Positions 33,831 through 46,127 of a stretch of DNA of 64,000 bases are shown piece after piece (position 1 is the stretch's first letter; each line of letters starts with the position of its first letter). The notes beneath the pieces are model-generated. The model ran no database searches and was not told the DNA's origin. It saw only the letters and a program-made list of their open reading frames with translations. The position numbers and the translations under genes are program-made. This DNA is from Bos javanicus. Taxonomy: Eukaryota > Chordata > Mammalia > Artiodactyla > Bovidae. The stretch is from NCBI RefSeq assembly GCF_032452875.1, contig NC_083897.1, positions 10,584,854 through 10,648,853 of the forward strand. Direction: 5' to 3'.

Positions 33831-35489
33831 TCAGTTTTAACAATTATTTAAAATTAATGCCATTTATATAAATTATAAACATATAAAAAATAACACCATA
33901 TGTTTTCAAAGTATACATTTAAACAAAAAGTACATTAAATATATTATAATGCTTATCTATATATATATAAAGAGGAAAGGAAGTAGAAAGTGAAGTTAAA
34001 AAAGAATGTATGAATGAATGAGAGAATGAATGAAGTTAATAAGTAAATGAATGAGCCAATATACAAGCAGACTGAAAAGGTGCTTTACACAGGTTGGTGA
34101 CTGATTATGTCCCATGAACAAAGGTGTCTGAATAAATCAACATTCTTCAGCTGAGTTGCAAAAGGAAAAGGAAGACAGAAAGGAAGGGAGGGAGGGAACC
34201 AAGGATTAAGGAAAGAAATATTCAGTCCCACATATGTGAATTGAAGCCTTGGTTTAAAAATATATAGCTCAAAGACACCATTTAGAGTCTTGAAGTTGAT
34301 ATATCTGTGGAACACAACATAAACTGTTAAAAAAATAAAATAAAATTCAGAACACCACACCATACCTGTTCAAAAGAATCATTCTCCCTCAGTAATCAAA
34401 AGAACTGTTGGTGGTATTAGGCTTGGGTCCTTGAAGATCACTCTGGGGAAAACAAAACACTGTATAATTAATTTAAAATAGGTAAATACTCTTATAGTGA
34501 ATACTGATGGAAACGGTATTTTAGAAATTTCAAAAAATTCAAAACCAAGGAAATTTCTTCCTCTCCTTTCCCCCTACAAAATAATGCCTTGCAATTACTG
34601 ACAAATAGATACATTCAGTGTTTTCCTCTATTATTTCAGAGTACTATTAAAAGACCTTTTTAAAATGAAGGCATGGCTAAAAACAGGCACTGTGTTTAAA
34701 AAGCTCATGCATTAGTATGTTTCGGGCAATTTACTGTTATTTTTGCCAGCTTAAATACCAAGTATTTTAAAAGGCTTAATTGTTAAATACAGAAGAAGAT
34801 GAAAGTAAACAAAGGAATGATTTGTTATTCTTTCTGTTATAACCAAATCAGCCCTGATTTATAAGTTCCTTTTCATTGTATTTTTCTAATATCTTCTTCT
34901 CTCTGAGTTCAAACCCTTTTAAAAAGGTTAGTTCATTTATCTTTCTAATCGTCCCCTTAAGGAAGGTAGTAGGTTATTATCACTATCTTCATGGAAAGAT
35001 GAACAACAGAGGAAAAGTGATGGTTCATAGATGAAATTAAGCTATATAAATTTTACAAATTTCCATAATATCATCTGTATTACTTTAGCTTACATACACA
35101 TCGTGTGTTGTCCAGCTTTTTGATGAATATACATACCGTCTTCACAGCTAGTGCATAACTTCCTCCTGTTTATTAAGGCATGTGTTGTGTTTTCTTCTTG
35201 CTTGGAGCTTTTTACTAATCCTAGTATACAGAGCTGAGCATATGACAGGGAGCTAACAAATGTCCATTAATGACTGTTTATCTGGAAAGGATGACTGTAT
35301 TGTACCTCTTATTGACACAAAAGTAGGGTAGGCCCAGAAATTCACTGCCAGAAATCACCCTTGATTTCCATCATAGATGAAAATAATAGCCTTCTAGTAA
35401 AGCTCTTTTTCTAAATCCTGTAATGTGTAACATTGCTTCAATATTGTAAGCTATTAGTTTGGGGAATGAATTTAATAGAGCACATAGAG
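33831..35489. other. mostly unassigned, simple repeats
   Basis: A (TGAA)n-like tract at about 34005-34055 and a GGAAGGGAGGGAGGG purine tract near 34179-34197. A weak MIR/L2-like end lies near 35220-35275. No gene. Confidence 0.5.
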
Positions 35490-35762
35490 GGGCTTCCCTG
35501 GTGGCTCAGTGGTAAAGAATCCACCTGCCGATGCCAGAGACATGGATTTGATTCCTGATCCAGGAAGATCACATGCTGCCGAGGAGCTAAGCCAGTGCAC
35601 CACAATAACTGAGGCTGCATGTCCTAGAGACCGAAATGAGAAGCCCATGCAGGGCAACTAGAGAGCAGCCCCTGCTTGCCACAACTAAAGAAAGCCCATG
35701 TGCAGCAGCGAAGACCCAGCACAGCCAAAAGTAAATAAATAAATAATTTTTAAAAGAATAAA
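35490..35762 (+). mobile_element. CHR-type SINE
   Basis: The head GGGGCTTCCCTGGTGGCTCAG joins a CHR-2-like body (GAAATGAGAAGCCCATGCAG, AAAGAAAGCCCATGTGCAGC, GAAGACCCAGCACAGCCAAA) and a TAAATAAATAAAT tail. AGAGCA-type flanks suggest an imperfect duplication. Confidence 0.88.
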
Positions 35763-35849
35763 TAAAAGAGCATACGGAAATGTCATAGTAATATAGAGTA
35801 TTAGAACATAGATGGATAGCACTCTAGACTTGAATCTTGTAAGAACTAG

Positions 35850-36115
35850 GGTTTCAGTTGTGCCAGATGAAATAAGTTCTGGGGATCTAATGTACAGCAA
35901 TGTGACTGTAATTAACAATACTCTATTGTATACTAGAAATTTGCTAAGAGGGTAGATTTTAAGTGTTCATACATGAAAAGTAACTATGTATGGTGATGAC
36001 TATGTATCTTGACTGTGATGATTATTTCACAATGTATCTCAAACATCAAGTTATACATCTTAAATAGATATAATTTTTATTTGTCAATTATACCTCAATA
36101 AAGCTGGAAAGAAAA
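35850..36115 (+). mobile_element. old L1 (L1MA-like) 3' end
   Basis: GGGTTTCAGTTGTGCCAGATGA, AATAAGTTCTGGGGATCTAATG and TCAATTATACCTCAATAAAGC form an L1M-type 3' UTR terminus. Confidence 0.75.
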
Positions 36116-36689
36116 AGACTTGTATTAGAGTCTGAAGAGAAATCACCAGTTTCCTCATTCTCCATCCTCATTCTCAACTATGTAAGCTTTTGAAGTTGAC
36201 AGACTATTTCAATCTTGTCTCCCATTCTTTATTTAACTCACTTTGTGACTGCAAGATGTTGATATGATCGAGGATAAAGTACAATAATCACCAAGGATGG
36301 AAGACTCTGTGAGAATTGTTAAACTGGATTATCCATCTTAGCTAGGGTTGTCAGATATCATTGTTTAAATATTTGTTTAGAAAATCTTAACACCCTAGAA
36401 TTCTAATGCCCCTCTTTCTATGCTAGCCAAAGCAATGTTTTTTAAGTTAAGTTTTCAGATAAATTGTTGAAGAGAAATATTAAATTTTAATATGCATTAA
36501 AATACATATAAGGGTTTGCTACTTGGTATCCACTAAAAAACTCAGAAGTCTATACACAATGTTTGCCAACTTAAAATTTTAACATTTTTTAGGAATATGG
36601 CTGGAAGTTATATTAATCCTTATCTCTGCATTACTATAGTATGAAGCTCACTTGACGGTGTACAAGCCCTCTGTAGTGAGCATCTCATA
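36116..36689. other. unassigned AT-rich stretch
   Basis: No supported feature. Confidence 0.55.
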
Positions 36690-37000
36690 ATCTTCCCCAT
36701 TTCCATCTCTCTCTATTATCTCACTTTATCTGAATGTCATATACTGCTTTTTCCCACTTTTATGTTTCTGTATACTTTGCTCTTTAGGCCTAGAATGCCC
36801 TTACCTATCATTTAAGACATTCTCACTCATTCTTCAAGAATCATCTCAATAACTCCTAATCAAAGTCTTCTCTGATATATATGATCCCCAAAGCCTTAGA
36901 AGAATCGATTATTCTTTCTTACCACACCCCTCAAAGAGAAGTGATTATTCCATGCTTTGTGCCACCACCATACCTTTTAAATACTTCTATTCTGTAACAT
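36690..37000 (+). mobile_element. L2 LINE 3' fragment
   Basis: GGCCTAGAATGCCCTTACC, CTTCAAGAATCATCTCAATA, AAAGTCTTCTCTGATATA and CTTTGTGCCACCACCATACC follow the L2 3' coding/UTR order. Decayed. Confidence 0.6.
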
Positions 37001-37041
37001 CTTATGGAAAAACCTAAACAAAATTTTTGGCCAACCCAACA
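37001..37041 (+). mobile_element. mariner terminal fragment
   Basis: TATGGAAAAACCTAAACAAA followed by TTTTTGGCCAACCCAACA matches the terminal inverted repeat of ruminant mariner elements. Only one end is present. Confidence 0.75.
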
Positions 37042-39331
37042 TAATAGCACTTATAAAGCCACAGTGCAAGTATGTCTACAGGTGGGCTTCTTTGCAAGGT
37101 CGTGAATCTTTGGGAAGCAGGAAGGCAGAGACTCTATCTGATATATAGCTGCATGCATGTTGAATGAGAACTCAAGCATGAGAATGAACGTTCAACCATA
37201 GGATGCTTCTCAGAATTAAACAACGGTTGTTCCACCTTTTCAAGCTTTTGCTTCAACTTGTGATACAGTTTTAAATTTCTCTTTATCTTCTTTCACCAAA
37301 AATGAGATAAATTTGTTTGCAAATAGACAAACTCTGCAAAATCATTTTGGCCCTTAGACTATACATTTTGATAACACTGTCACTCTAGAGCTAATGATAA
37401 TATTGAGAGGATTTTCTTATATTAACAATCAAGTGCTTCCATTTCTACAATATACCACAAACATTTATATTTCACACAAATGTATCAGGTAGCTTAAAGT
37501 CTGTAAGGAAGTCTGAATTTTGTTTTAAATGTTCAGAAACCTTGTGGCTTTTATGTGTCTGGTAATATTCATAAAAACACTAAAATATAATTACTACTAA
37601 TAATGTTTTTTATTGTCAAAGTCATACTGTTCCTTGTTCATATTTATTACTAAGTCTGTATATTAACCTGATAACATAGCAATCATATAAAGTTGTGTGA
37701 TATTGTTTTAAAGAGGTCTTTCTCTTAAATTTAAAATATTATTCACCTTTGTTGTATCAGCTACCAAGATAATTTTAAAGACCATTATCAAAATTAAAAG
37801 AAGTAATGAATCATCATCTAACAGGCATAAAGTATGAATTAATTGAAGAAAAATGGGTTTCTACAAAGACTTGATTTTATATAACAATATTATAATATTC
37901 ATCCACATGGTACATATTTTAAATTTATCAACAAAAGTTAAATTAAAAAATAAGGTTATATTTTTATTTAGAAATCTAATTATTAAATACATTTTTTTTT
38001 CACAAAAATAGATGTGATCAAAATAAGATGTTAAGACCAGTGGGTATTATTGACAATTTAGTTTTCGTGTCCCCTATAGCATCTTATGGTAAATATCTCT
38101 TTCATATTTTAATTAGGTCACAATAGAGGTGTAATAGATTGGATTAACCTCTAGTAATGAAAAATATGCATTTTCAGTGATAAACCTATTTTCAACTATG
38201 AATGATGCATTCTGAATGTAGTTAATATTAAAATTTCACTTTTCACTTTATGTTATTCATTTTAACTGGATTATGTGGAATAAAATGGTAAATATACCTA
38301 TATAAGTTTGAATTCCAGAGTTTGTAGAATTGGGTTTTCTCTCAACAGTCAATAAATAAATAATAATGACAACACTAAAGTTATGAATAATGATTAATCA
38401 TCCTGGCAAAGTTAGAAAAATAGCACCTGACTAAAATCATAATAAAATCAGGAAGTGCACTTTATAAAAGAAAAATTTTTCTTTGCAACTTCATTATCCA
38501 AAATTATCATTTTAAGTAGGTGATTAATCCTCCTTGCTGATAAAATTAAATTCTAATAATTGCTTTTCAATACAAATGCACTTCTTTCATTTAAAATAAG
38601 GCCAGTTTATTGAAGAATTCTTATGCACCCTTAATTCAAATATAGCCTCATTTCTTAGATTTATTAAGCACTACTGTGATGACAAGCAAACATTATAAAT
38701 TGCTACTTATATCAATGCTACAAATTGCAGAAGAAAAAATATGCTTTATGTTCATCTTAGTGTATAACAAATAGTTTTCCTTGCCACTACAATTTATTGC
38801 TGTTTTAAATGACACTTTGCCTTTGTTCAGTTTAACCCTAAGTTTTAGGTCAAATTATTATGTCCTGACATTGGTAATTAGTGAACAATCCTGTCCTTGT
38901 TTTAGCCAAATTGGATGAAAATGATGATCAAGAGACAATGACAGAACACTTACTCTTGGCAAGGATGCTTGAGAGTTTTTTTTGTTTGTCTCCTAGCGGT
39001 GAAAGATTTTCTGATGTTACAGGTATTTAAAGAGTAAGGCAAATTATATTGTATATATATTTAGGTGCAAGTTTTACTTGAAAGAGAAAAGCAATTCTCA
39101 GTTTGTCTTCATGGACATGTAAGCAAATATAAACCTTAAAATAGTATCCTAAAGTACTCTGTATATATATTAATTCCTTGGACATTTTTTAAAGGAGTTA
39201 ATATTGACTATATTTTATAAATAATAGCATGTGGGTGCGAGAAAAGCAAGTAACTCCATGAGGAACCATATTCCAAAGGTTTTATTTATCCATGAAATCA
39301 TGAGTTACTCTGAAATTTGTGTGCAGATTAT

Positions 39332-39333
<2 letters not shown>
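37042..39333. other. unassigned AT-rich stretch
   Basis: The longest stretch here without a repeat I can name. A 47-codon open frame near 38885-39030 (+) is not distinct from chance. Confidence 0.55.
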
Positions 39334-39370
<37 letters not shown>

Positions 39371-39376
39371 ACACAC
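39334..39376. repeat. (CA)n microsatellite
   Basis: A (CA)n run of about 43 bp with one T interruption. Minus-strand frames through it (poly-CV) are artefacts. Confidence 0.95.
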
Positions 39377-40525
39377 TTGAAGGGAAGCTTTCAAGTCCAC
39401 CTCTGTTATTACAGACATATATGTACATAGGCCAAGCAAATATCTGACCAAAAATACTACTAAATGAACTATGGGGTTTGATGGCAAATAGATATTCAAG
39501 CCGACAAGGGGCTAGAATCAGAGTTGAGGTGTGCCTAGTTGACCAGAAACAAATAGACTGCCAGTTACTTCTCCAGCAATGATGGGCATATTTGGGATCA
39601 GCATAGAATTGCAATTCGGCATCTGAAACAATGGCAAACCATGTGCAACTTTCCCACATGGAAAAGGGAGGAGAAGCCTTCTGTAGAAAAGAAAGGGAAG
39701 TTTGGGAGGATAAGAGTAGAGTCTGTGGCTCTTCACTGAGTATGGGCGAGGAAAGAAGAGAAGTCTCTTCTTCCTCTTGGGCTCTGTGGTCTTCTCAGGG
39801 CACGAGAGCTCCCCTTCTGGGAGTTCTCTATTTAATTGCAGTTTCAGCATATTTTTTACTGCCTCATGAAAATAGTTTAAAACATTCTGACAGATAGGAA
39901 AAAAAGAGTACAAATTTACAAGTGTTTACTTTAAGAAACAGGTTATAATGTCTGATTTTAGGGCAGAAGTATTTACTTTCTCTCTGCCCTATCTTTGTAT
40001 TTCCTTCTGTATGAGTACATAACACTGAGCAAGCAAGTGTTCAAAAATCTTCAGGCATATTGTGATTCTGAACTAGGCAGGATTTAGCCCTAAATGTGAA
40101 TGAATGTAAACATACAGTGAACTATTCAACTACGGGAAAATTAATTAGTGGTGTGTTTAAGTGTATTGTAAACCATAATAAAGATTTGTTTAAACTGAAG
40201 TTCTCTTATCTTATTACAGCCAGTACTATCTGCTGGTTGGTAATGTATATATGCATTTCACTAGTTTGTATTAAGTATGTAGGCTTACTTTCCTTGCTTG
40301 GACTTTCCCTTAATAATGTTTTTATTCTTAGAATGAATGCATTTACAAGGTATAAATACTTAAGCTAAGAAGTGAGAAACCATTTGGATGGAATTGTAAA
40401 CAAAATCCTAACAAATGAGTCATAGCTAGTAATAGCTCTTTCCCACTAGTGTCTAATGTTCTTGCCATAGACATGCAATTCTGAGCTATGTGTACAATTA
40501 GAGATCTCACAAATATTTCTAAAGT
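39377..40525. other. possible LTR-like relic and unassigned DNA
   Basis: Positions about 39500-39900 (GCTCTGTGGTCTTCTCAGGG, CCCCTTCTGGGAGTTCTCTATT, AATTGCAGTTTCAGCATATT) are richer in GC and may be an old retroviral repeat that I cannot name. The frames at 39518-39913 (-) and 39631-39897 (+) overlap head to head and have no recognisable protein. The remainder is AT-rich. Confidence 0.35.
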
Positions 40526-40808
40526 AATTGTCTTAGTCCATTTTGGTCCCTATAACAAAACTAGTACAAACTGCACAGATTATAAACAATAAACTCTTAT
40601 TTCTCACAGTTCTGGAGGCTGAGAAGTTCAAGATCATGGCACTGGCAGATTCAATGCCTTATGAGAGTCAGTTTTCTCATAGACACCTATACCTGTATTT
40701 TCACTATAAGCTCACATAGCAGAAGGGGCAAGGGAGCTTTATTAGGTCACTTTTGTAAGGACATTAATCTCTTATAATTCATGAGGGGTCCACTTTCATG
40801 ACCTCTAA

Positions 40809-40963
40809 AGTGTAAGCGAAAGAAAGTGAAAGTCGATCAGTTGTGTCTGACTCTTTGAGACCTCATGGCCTATACAATCCATGGAACTCTCCAGGCCATA
40901 ATACTGGAGTGGGTAGCCTTTCCCTTCTCCAGGGGTCTTCCCAACCCAGGGATCAAACCCAGG
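40809..40963 (-). mobile_element. Bov-tA SINE, antisense, 5'-truncated, 13-bp TSD
   Basis: TCATGACCTCTAA flanks it at 40796-40808 and 40964-40976. The SINE head is missing. It is inserted in the MaLR 3' LTR. Confidence 0.95.
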
Positions 40964-41149
40964 TCATGACCTCTAAGCACCACTCAAAGGCCCCACCTCA
41001 GAATACCATCACTTGGGGCATTAGATTTCAACATGAATTTTGGGAAATACATTCAGTCCATAGCATTCTGCCTCTGGGTCCCTCCAAATTCATATCCTCA
41101 CATGACATCAACTCCAAAGTCCAAGTTCAAAATCTCATCTAAGTTTCCT

Positions 41150-41464
41150 TTATTTTTTTTAATTTTATTTTATTTTTAAACTTTACAATATTGTAATAGT
41201 TTTGCCAAATATCGAAATGAATCCGCCACAGGTATACCCGCATTCCCCATCCTAAACCCTCCTCCCTCCTCCCTCCCCTACCCTCCCTCTGGGTCATCCC
41301 AGTGCATCAGCCCCAAGCATCCAGCACCGTGCATCGAACCTGGACTGGCGACTCATTTCATACATGATATTATACATGTTTCAATGCTATGCTCCCAAAT
41401 CTCCCCACCGTCTCCCTCTCCCACAGAGTCCATAAGGCTGATCTATACATCAGTGTCTCTTTTA
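41150..41464 (-). mobile_element. ruminant L1 3' UTR end, antisense
   Basis: Starts with poly(T) and TTTTATTTTATTTTTAAACTT and carries the same landmarks as the copies at 8198-8505 and 43276-44053, ending near CAGTGTCTCTTTT. Non-coding. Confidence 0.92.
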
Positions 41465-42640
41465 GATATAGACAAGAGTCAAAATATGATTCATCCTGAG
41501 ACAAATTGCTTTCCCTGCTGTGAACCTGTGAAAACAAAGATGTTATGGGCTTACAAAATACAATGGTGGTACAGGCAGAGGGTAGACATTCCAATTTCAA
41601 AATGGAAGAATAGGAAAGTAAAAAGGATTAACAGGTCCAATATAAGTCCAAAACTTAATGGGGCAAATAACAGTATATACCAAGGCCTGATGTCTCACTT
41701 TCTGGACACATTGGAGCCTGGTTTCTCCATGATGAGTTTGCAGGATGCAGCTCAACCAGGAGAGTAGCCCTATCCCCACTGCTCAGCTGGGCATAGCCCT
41801 GCTTGGGGCTTTCTCAGATGGCTCCACCTCCTTTGTCATTCTCTGCCTTGGCCCTGAAGATCTCTGGGCATTTTTTGAAACATGGAGGTAGCCATGCCCC
41901 CATGGCTTGTGCACTCTGCTGGCTGGCAGGGATAGTACCTGCATGATGCTACCCAGGTTTACCACCTGTGGTAAGCCAATTTCCAACATGTTCTTCATTT
42001 TCCTCTAAGACCCATCAGAATGGCCTCCACTTTCCATATTTCTACCAACATTCTCTTTGTGACCTCTTAGGTATTCTCTAAGAAAATTGAGGCTTTCTGT
42101 ACAGCTCTCTTCCTTGAGCCCTCACCAGAATTGTCCTTGACAGTCCCCTCATGGAATGTAGGCTTTTTTTTAGCATACACTTTGAAACTCTTTCAGCCTC
42201 TAACCAAAACCCATTTCCAAAGCTACTTTTACATTTTTAGGTATTTGTCATGGCAGTACAACACTCTTGGTACCAGTTTTCCATCTTAGTCTACTTGAGT
42301 TGCTCTGGCAAAGATAAACTGGATGGCCTACAAACAATAAACTTGCACTTCTCACAATTCTAGAGATTAGAAGTTCAAGATCAAAGAACTAGCAGATTCA
42401 GTGTCTGATGGGACTAATGTGTTAATTCAGAGATTGTGGAATATTTTGGCTGTGTCCTCACATGAAGGGGCTGGGAATCTCTCTGGAGCCTCTTTTTATA
42501 AGGGCACTGATCCCACTCATTATAGCTACACCCTCAGGACCTAATCATGTCTTAATACCATCACCTTGCAGATTAAAATTTCAACAAATGATTTGGGGTG
42601 GGGAAGGACATAAACATTCTTATTTTGACAAAACCAAATA

Positions 42641-43261
42641 TATTTAGCATCAATGGATCAGCAGGAGAATGAAGGCAGTTTATTCAGGACGAAGCAAAAA
42701 AAAAAATAGTAAGCTATTCCAAATTTTTAGATTTCACACCATTAAAAGATCATCCAAATTCTTTCATTGAAATTAAAATGTTATAATATCAATCATTATT
42801 GAAGATAAGTGAATGCATGTTTGAGTTTGCTAATATTTTTGTAAAATATTATCAAATATGTTTAGAAGATAACCATTTGGTTTTAAACTGGCTTAATCTT
42901 AACATTTCCATTACAACGAGATTCATTCTTAACGTGCTTAGAAACTTAGAGTAATAAAGAAAAGAACCACTGATGATCTCTTGAAAACTTCCATTATAAA
43001 TTATAACCATTTCCTATTATCACAATTTTTCCACTGTTTGCAAACAAGATGTGATCTCCAAGAGTAAAATCACTGTCTTCTTATCAATTACACTGAAAAT
43101 ATTCTTAGCTAAATGATAACAAATAGCAATTCAGTGCTGATTTCCTTTTTCTGGGTTCTGAGATCAGTTGAAACATCAATTATACACTGCATGAAGATTT
43201 GAGAAACATCACATAGAGATACCATTCAACAGAGATGATTTGTTATTCACATAAAGAATTG
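42641..43261. other. unassigned AT-rich stretch
   Basis: No supported feature. Confidence 0.55.
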
Positions 43262-43275
43262 TAGAAAGGCTTTTT

Positions 43276-44053
43276 TTTAAATTTTATTTTATTTTTAAAC
43301 TTTACATAATTGTATTAGTTTTGCCAAATATCAAAATGAATCCACCACAGGTATACCTGTGTTCCCCATCCTGAACCCTCCTCCCTCCTCCCTCCCCATA
43401 CCCTCCCTCTGGGTCGTCCCAGTGCACTAGCCCCAAGCATCCAGTATCGTGCATCGAACCTGGACTGGCATCTCGTTTCATACATGATATTTTACATGTT
43501 TCAATGCCATTCTCCCAAATCTTCCCATCCTCTCCCTCTCCTATAGAGTCCATAAGACTGTTCTATACATCAGTGTCTCTTTTGCTGTCTCGTACACAGG
43601 GTTATTGTTACCATCTTTCTAAATTCCATATATATGCGTTATTATACTGTATTGGTGTTTTTCCTTCTGGCTTACTTCACTCTGTATAATAGGCTCCAGT
43701 TTCATCCACCTCATTAGAACTGATTCAAATGTTTTCTTTTTAATGGCTGAGTAATACTCCATTGTGTATATGTACCATAGCTTTCTTAACCATTCATCTG
43801 CTGATGGACATCTAGGTTGCTTCCATGTCCTGGCTATTATAAACAGTGCTGCGATGAACATTGGGGTACATGTGTCTCTTTCCCTTCTGGTTTCCTCAGT
43901 GTGTATGCCCAGCAGTGGGATTGCTGGATAATAAGGCAGTTCTATTTCCATTTTTTTAAGGAATCTCCACACTGTTGTCCATAGTGGCTGTACTAGTTTG
44001 CATTCCCACCAACAGTGTAAGAGGGTTCCCTTTTCTCCACACCCTCTCCAGCA
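43276..44053 (-). mobile_element. young ruminant L1, 3' end with ORF2 C-terminus, 14-bp TSD
   Basis: TAGAAAGGCTTTTT is duplicated at 43262-43275 and 44054-44067 around 778 bp of antisense L1. The poly(A) and 3' UTR are at the left. On the minus strand the ORF2 C-terminal domain is open from about 43972 to its stop at 43619, with PLLGIHTEETRRERDTCTP, EWLRKLWYIYTMEYYSAIKK and LMRWMKLEPIIQSEVSQKEK. Endonuclease and reverse transcriptase are absent through 5' truncation, so it cannot move. Confidence 0.96.
43619..43972 (-). pseudogene. L1 ORF2p C-terminal remnant
   Basis: 117 codons without a stop, colinear with the L1 ORF2 protein C-terminus and ending at the natural stop. It holds no catalytic domain. 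The first Met is internal to ORF2 and is not a real start. It belongs to the L1 insertion at 43276-44053. Confidence 0.9.
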
Positions 44054-44067
44054 TAGAAAGGCTTTTT

Positions 44068-44675
44068 GAAATGTGGTAAGTACAATAGTTTCAAATGATT
44101 TTTAGTCACATGATTGGTTGATACCAGCTCTTATAAATACATGGCCAATAATCATTAGCCTATCCAAAAGTTCTTATCTGGAGACATTTCCTCTAAAAAT
44201 AGATGACCATTATCTCCATTTAGGTCTCTTTGGACACTCTTAGCATTTGCAATGTGTACATAATTCTTCCACATACAGGAAAATTGCTAGAATACTAATT
44301 CAATGAGCTTCTCTGAAAAAGAAAACAAAGTTCTTTCTGGTGAAATATGTCTTAGAAATGCTAAAAACCATACCTACCTCTTGGAGATTTACAATGCACA
44401 TGACCACTTGAAAAGCTCTGAAAGGAAAAGAGTAGTTTGATATTGCTTAACCCAGTATTTCTCAAGTAAATTTGTCCACAGAAAACAATTTCTTATGGAA
44501 TACATATTTATACCCCAATTGAATATGATAAAAACTAATAAATGTTTGAGAAATTCTCAGAAAGAAATATTAAATATTGATTGATTATATCTTTCTAGTA
44601 CTAAAACACATCATGGTAAAATGATGTATCAGGAAACCCAATAACATAATAAAGAATTTACTGTTGGTAACTGTC
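44068..44675. other. unassigned AT-rich stretch
   Basis: No supported feature. Confidence 0.55.
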
Positions 44676-44864
44676 CAGTTGCTCAGTTGTGTCCGACTCT
44701 TTGCCACCCCATGGAGTGCAGCACACCAGGCCTCCCTATCCCTCACCATCTCCTGAAGTTTTCCCAAGTTCATGTCCATTGCCTCAAGGATGCCACCAGC
44801 CATCTCACCTTCTGAAACCCTTTTCTCCTTCTGCCCTCTATCTTTCCCAGTATCAGGGACTTAG
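44676..44864 (-). mobile_element. short BovB 3' end, antisense
   Basis: GTTGTGTCCGACTCTTTGCC, CTCACCATCTCCTGAAGTTTT and CCCAGTATCAGGGACTT match the terminal 190 bp of BovB. Confidence 0.88.
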
Positions 44865-45145
44865 AAATAAAAAAGAATTTTAGAAGAATGCTTGAAATCC
44901 ATATGTAAACATGAAATATGATCTAATGATTTTTCTCAAGCTAATTCACAATAAGACTAGAAAAGTCAAATTACCAACGTTCAACAAATATCTTAATGGT
45001 GGAATAATAAGAAAGCAAACAATCACTAAATATTTATTCCTGTTTAAAGTTAAATTTATGCATATTAAAAACTTTTAATTATAGTGAGTATTGGTGAGAT
45101 TGTGGGAAATACAAATTCTCATACAATTAAGAGAAAGTATAAAGT

Positions 45146-45186
45146 GGTGGGATAGTTTTTTTTTTTTTTTTTGGTGGGATAGTTTT
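45146..45186 (-). mobile_element. poly(A)-only insertion candidate
   Basis: GGTGGGATAGTTTT occurs at 45146-45159 and again at 45173-45186. The only sequence gained between them is a T run (45160-45172). This fits target-primed insertion of a bare poly(A) tail on the minus strand; slippage is the alternative. Confidence 0.55.
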
Positions 45187-45499
45187 AGAGTAAAATTTAG
45201 CAATGTATACCAGAATTTTAAATGTGTATATTGACTGACCAAAAAGATCAACTGCCAGGAATTTACACTACCGATATACATTATATGGAAATAAAAGTAT
45301 ACGTATCTTTGTTACAACAAAACAATGATTTTACTATTGCTAAAGCATACCTTATTTGCAAACTGTGGGGAAATTATAAGGATAGGAAATGATCATAACT
45401 AAAATGTTCAAGACAACATCAGTAGTTCTTCTCTTTAGTACTCCAAGTTTCTAAGTACATTGAGTCTCATTGTAATGGAAAACTTAAGAAAGATAAAGA

Positions 45500-45705
45500 T
45501 GATTCATTGGAAAAGATCCTGATGTTGGGAAAGGTTGAAAGCAGAACAAGAAGGGGGTGACAGAAGATGAGATGGTTGGATGGCATCACCGATTCAATGG
45601 ACGTGAGTTTGAACAAACTCTGGGAGATAGTGAAGGGCAGAGAAGCCTGACGTGCCACAGTCCATGGAGTTGCAAAGAGTCGGACATGACTGAGTGACTG
45701 AAAAA
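45500..45705 (+). mobile_element. short BovB 3' end with TSD
   Basis: Begins CATTGGAAAAGATCCTGATG and ends GACTGAAAAACAACAA. AGAAAGATAAAG (upstream, near 45488) and AGAAAGATGAAG (downstream, near 45714) are the imperfect duplication. Confidence 0.9.
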
Positions 45706-45902
45706 CAACAATGAGAAAGATGAAGCCAGTTAAAAACCAAATGCAAACCAAAGGCAATATAAATATCTATTCACAAAAGAATTGGCACGTGAATTACAGT
45801 AAATTCATACATTTGCATACAATGTCATCATTTGCTGATGAGATCTCAAATGTATATTCTTAATAACACTGAGGTTAAATGTTATGGACTTCAGACTTTG
45901 CT

Positions 45903-46127
45903 GTGTGTGTATGTTAAGTTGTTTTAGTCGTGTCTGACTCTTTGCAACCCTATGGACTGTAGCTTGCCAGGCTAACTCTGTCCCTGGGATTCTCCAGGCA
46001 AGAATACTGAAGTGGGTTCCCATATCCTCCTCCAGTGGATCTTCCCAACCCAGGGATCAAACCCACGTCTCATGTCTCCTGCACCAGCTGGTGGGTTCTT
46101 TACCACTAGCACCACCTGGGAAGCCCC
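45903..46127 (-). mobile_element. Bov-tA SINE, antisense
   Basis: A full-length antisense copy, with the SINE head at the right end (CACCACCTGGGAAGCCCC). Confidence 0.93.

Larger units (their letters stand above)
40526..42640 (-). mobile_element. ERVL-MaLR (MST-like) provirus, antisense
   Basis: Two MaLR LTRs lie in the same antisense orientation: 40526-41062 (TTAGTCCATTTTGGTCCC.. CACAGTTCTGGAGGCTGAGA) and about 42283-42640 (TTAGTCTACTTGAGTTGC.. CACAATTCTAGAGATTAGA). Between them is MaLR internal sequence ending at the 5' LTR junction with AACACTCTTGGTACCAG. On the minus strand the order is 5' LTR, internal, 3' LTR. Without the nested L1 the internal part is about 0.9 kb, so it is deleted. 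MaLR elements have no pol and need helper enzymes. Bov-tA (40809-40963) and L1 (41150-41464) are inserted. Confidence 0.85.

Noticed and set aside
38885..39030. Possible exon after CTTGTTTTAG (LDENDDQETMTEHLL..)
   Set aside because: A 47-codon frame after a fair acceptor, but without CpG enrichment, a donor or a recognisable protein. Chance is likely in this AT-rich DNA.
39282..39659. Frames with poly-CV stretches across the (CA)n tract
   Set aside because: They are translations of a microsatellite and its flank, with no recognisable protein.
39518..39913. 131-codon minus-strand frame opposite an 88-codon plus-strand frame
   Set aside because: Both are open on the same DNA, without acceptor or donor context or known domains. 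Best read as GC-richer repeat-like DNA.
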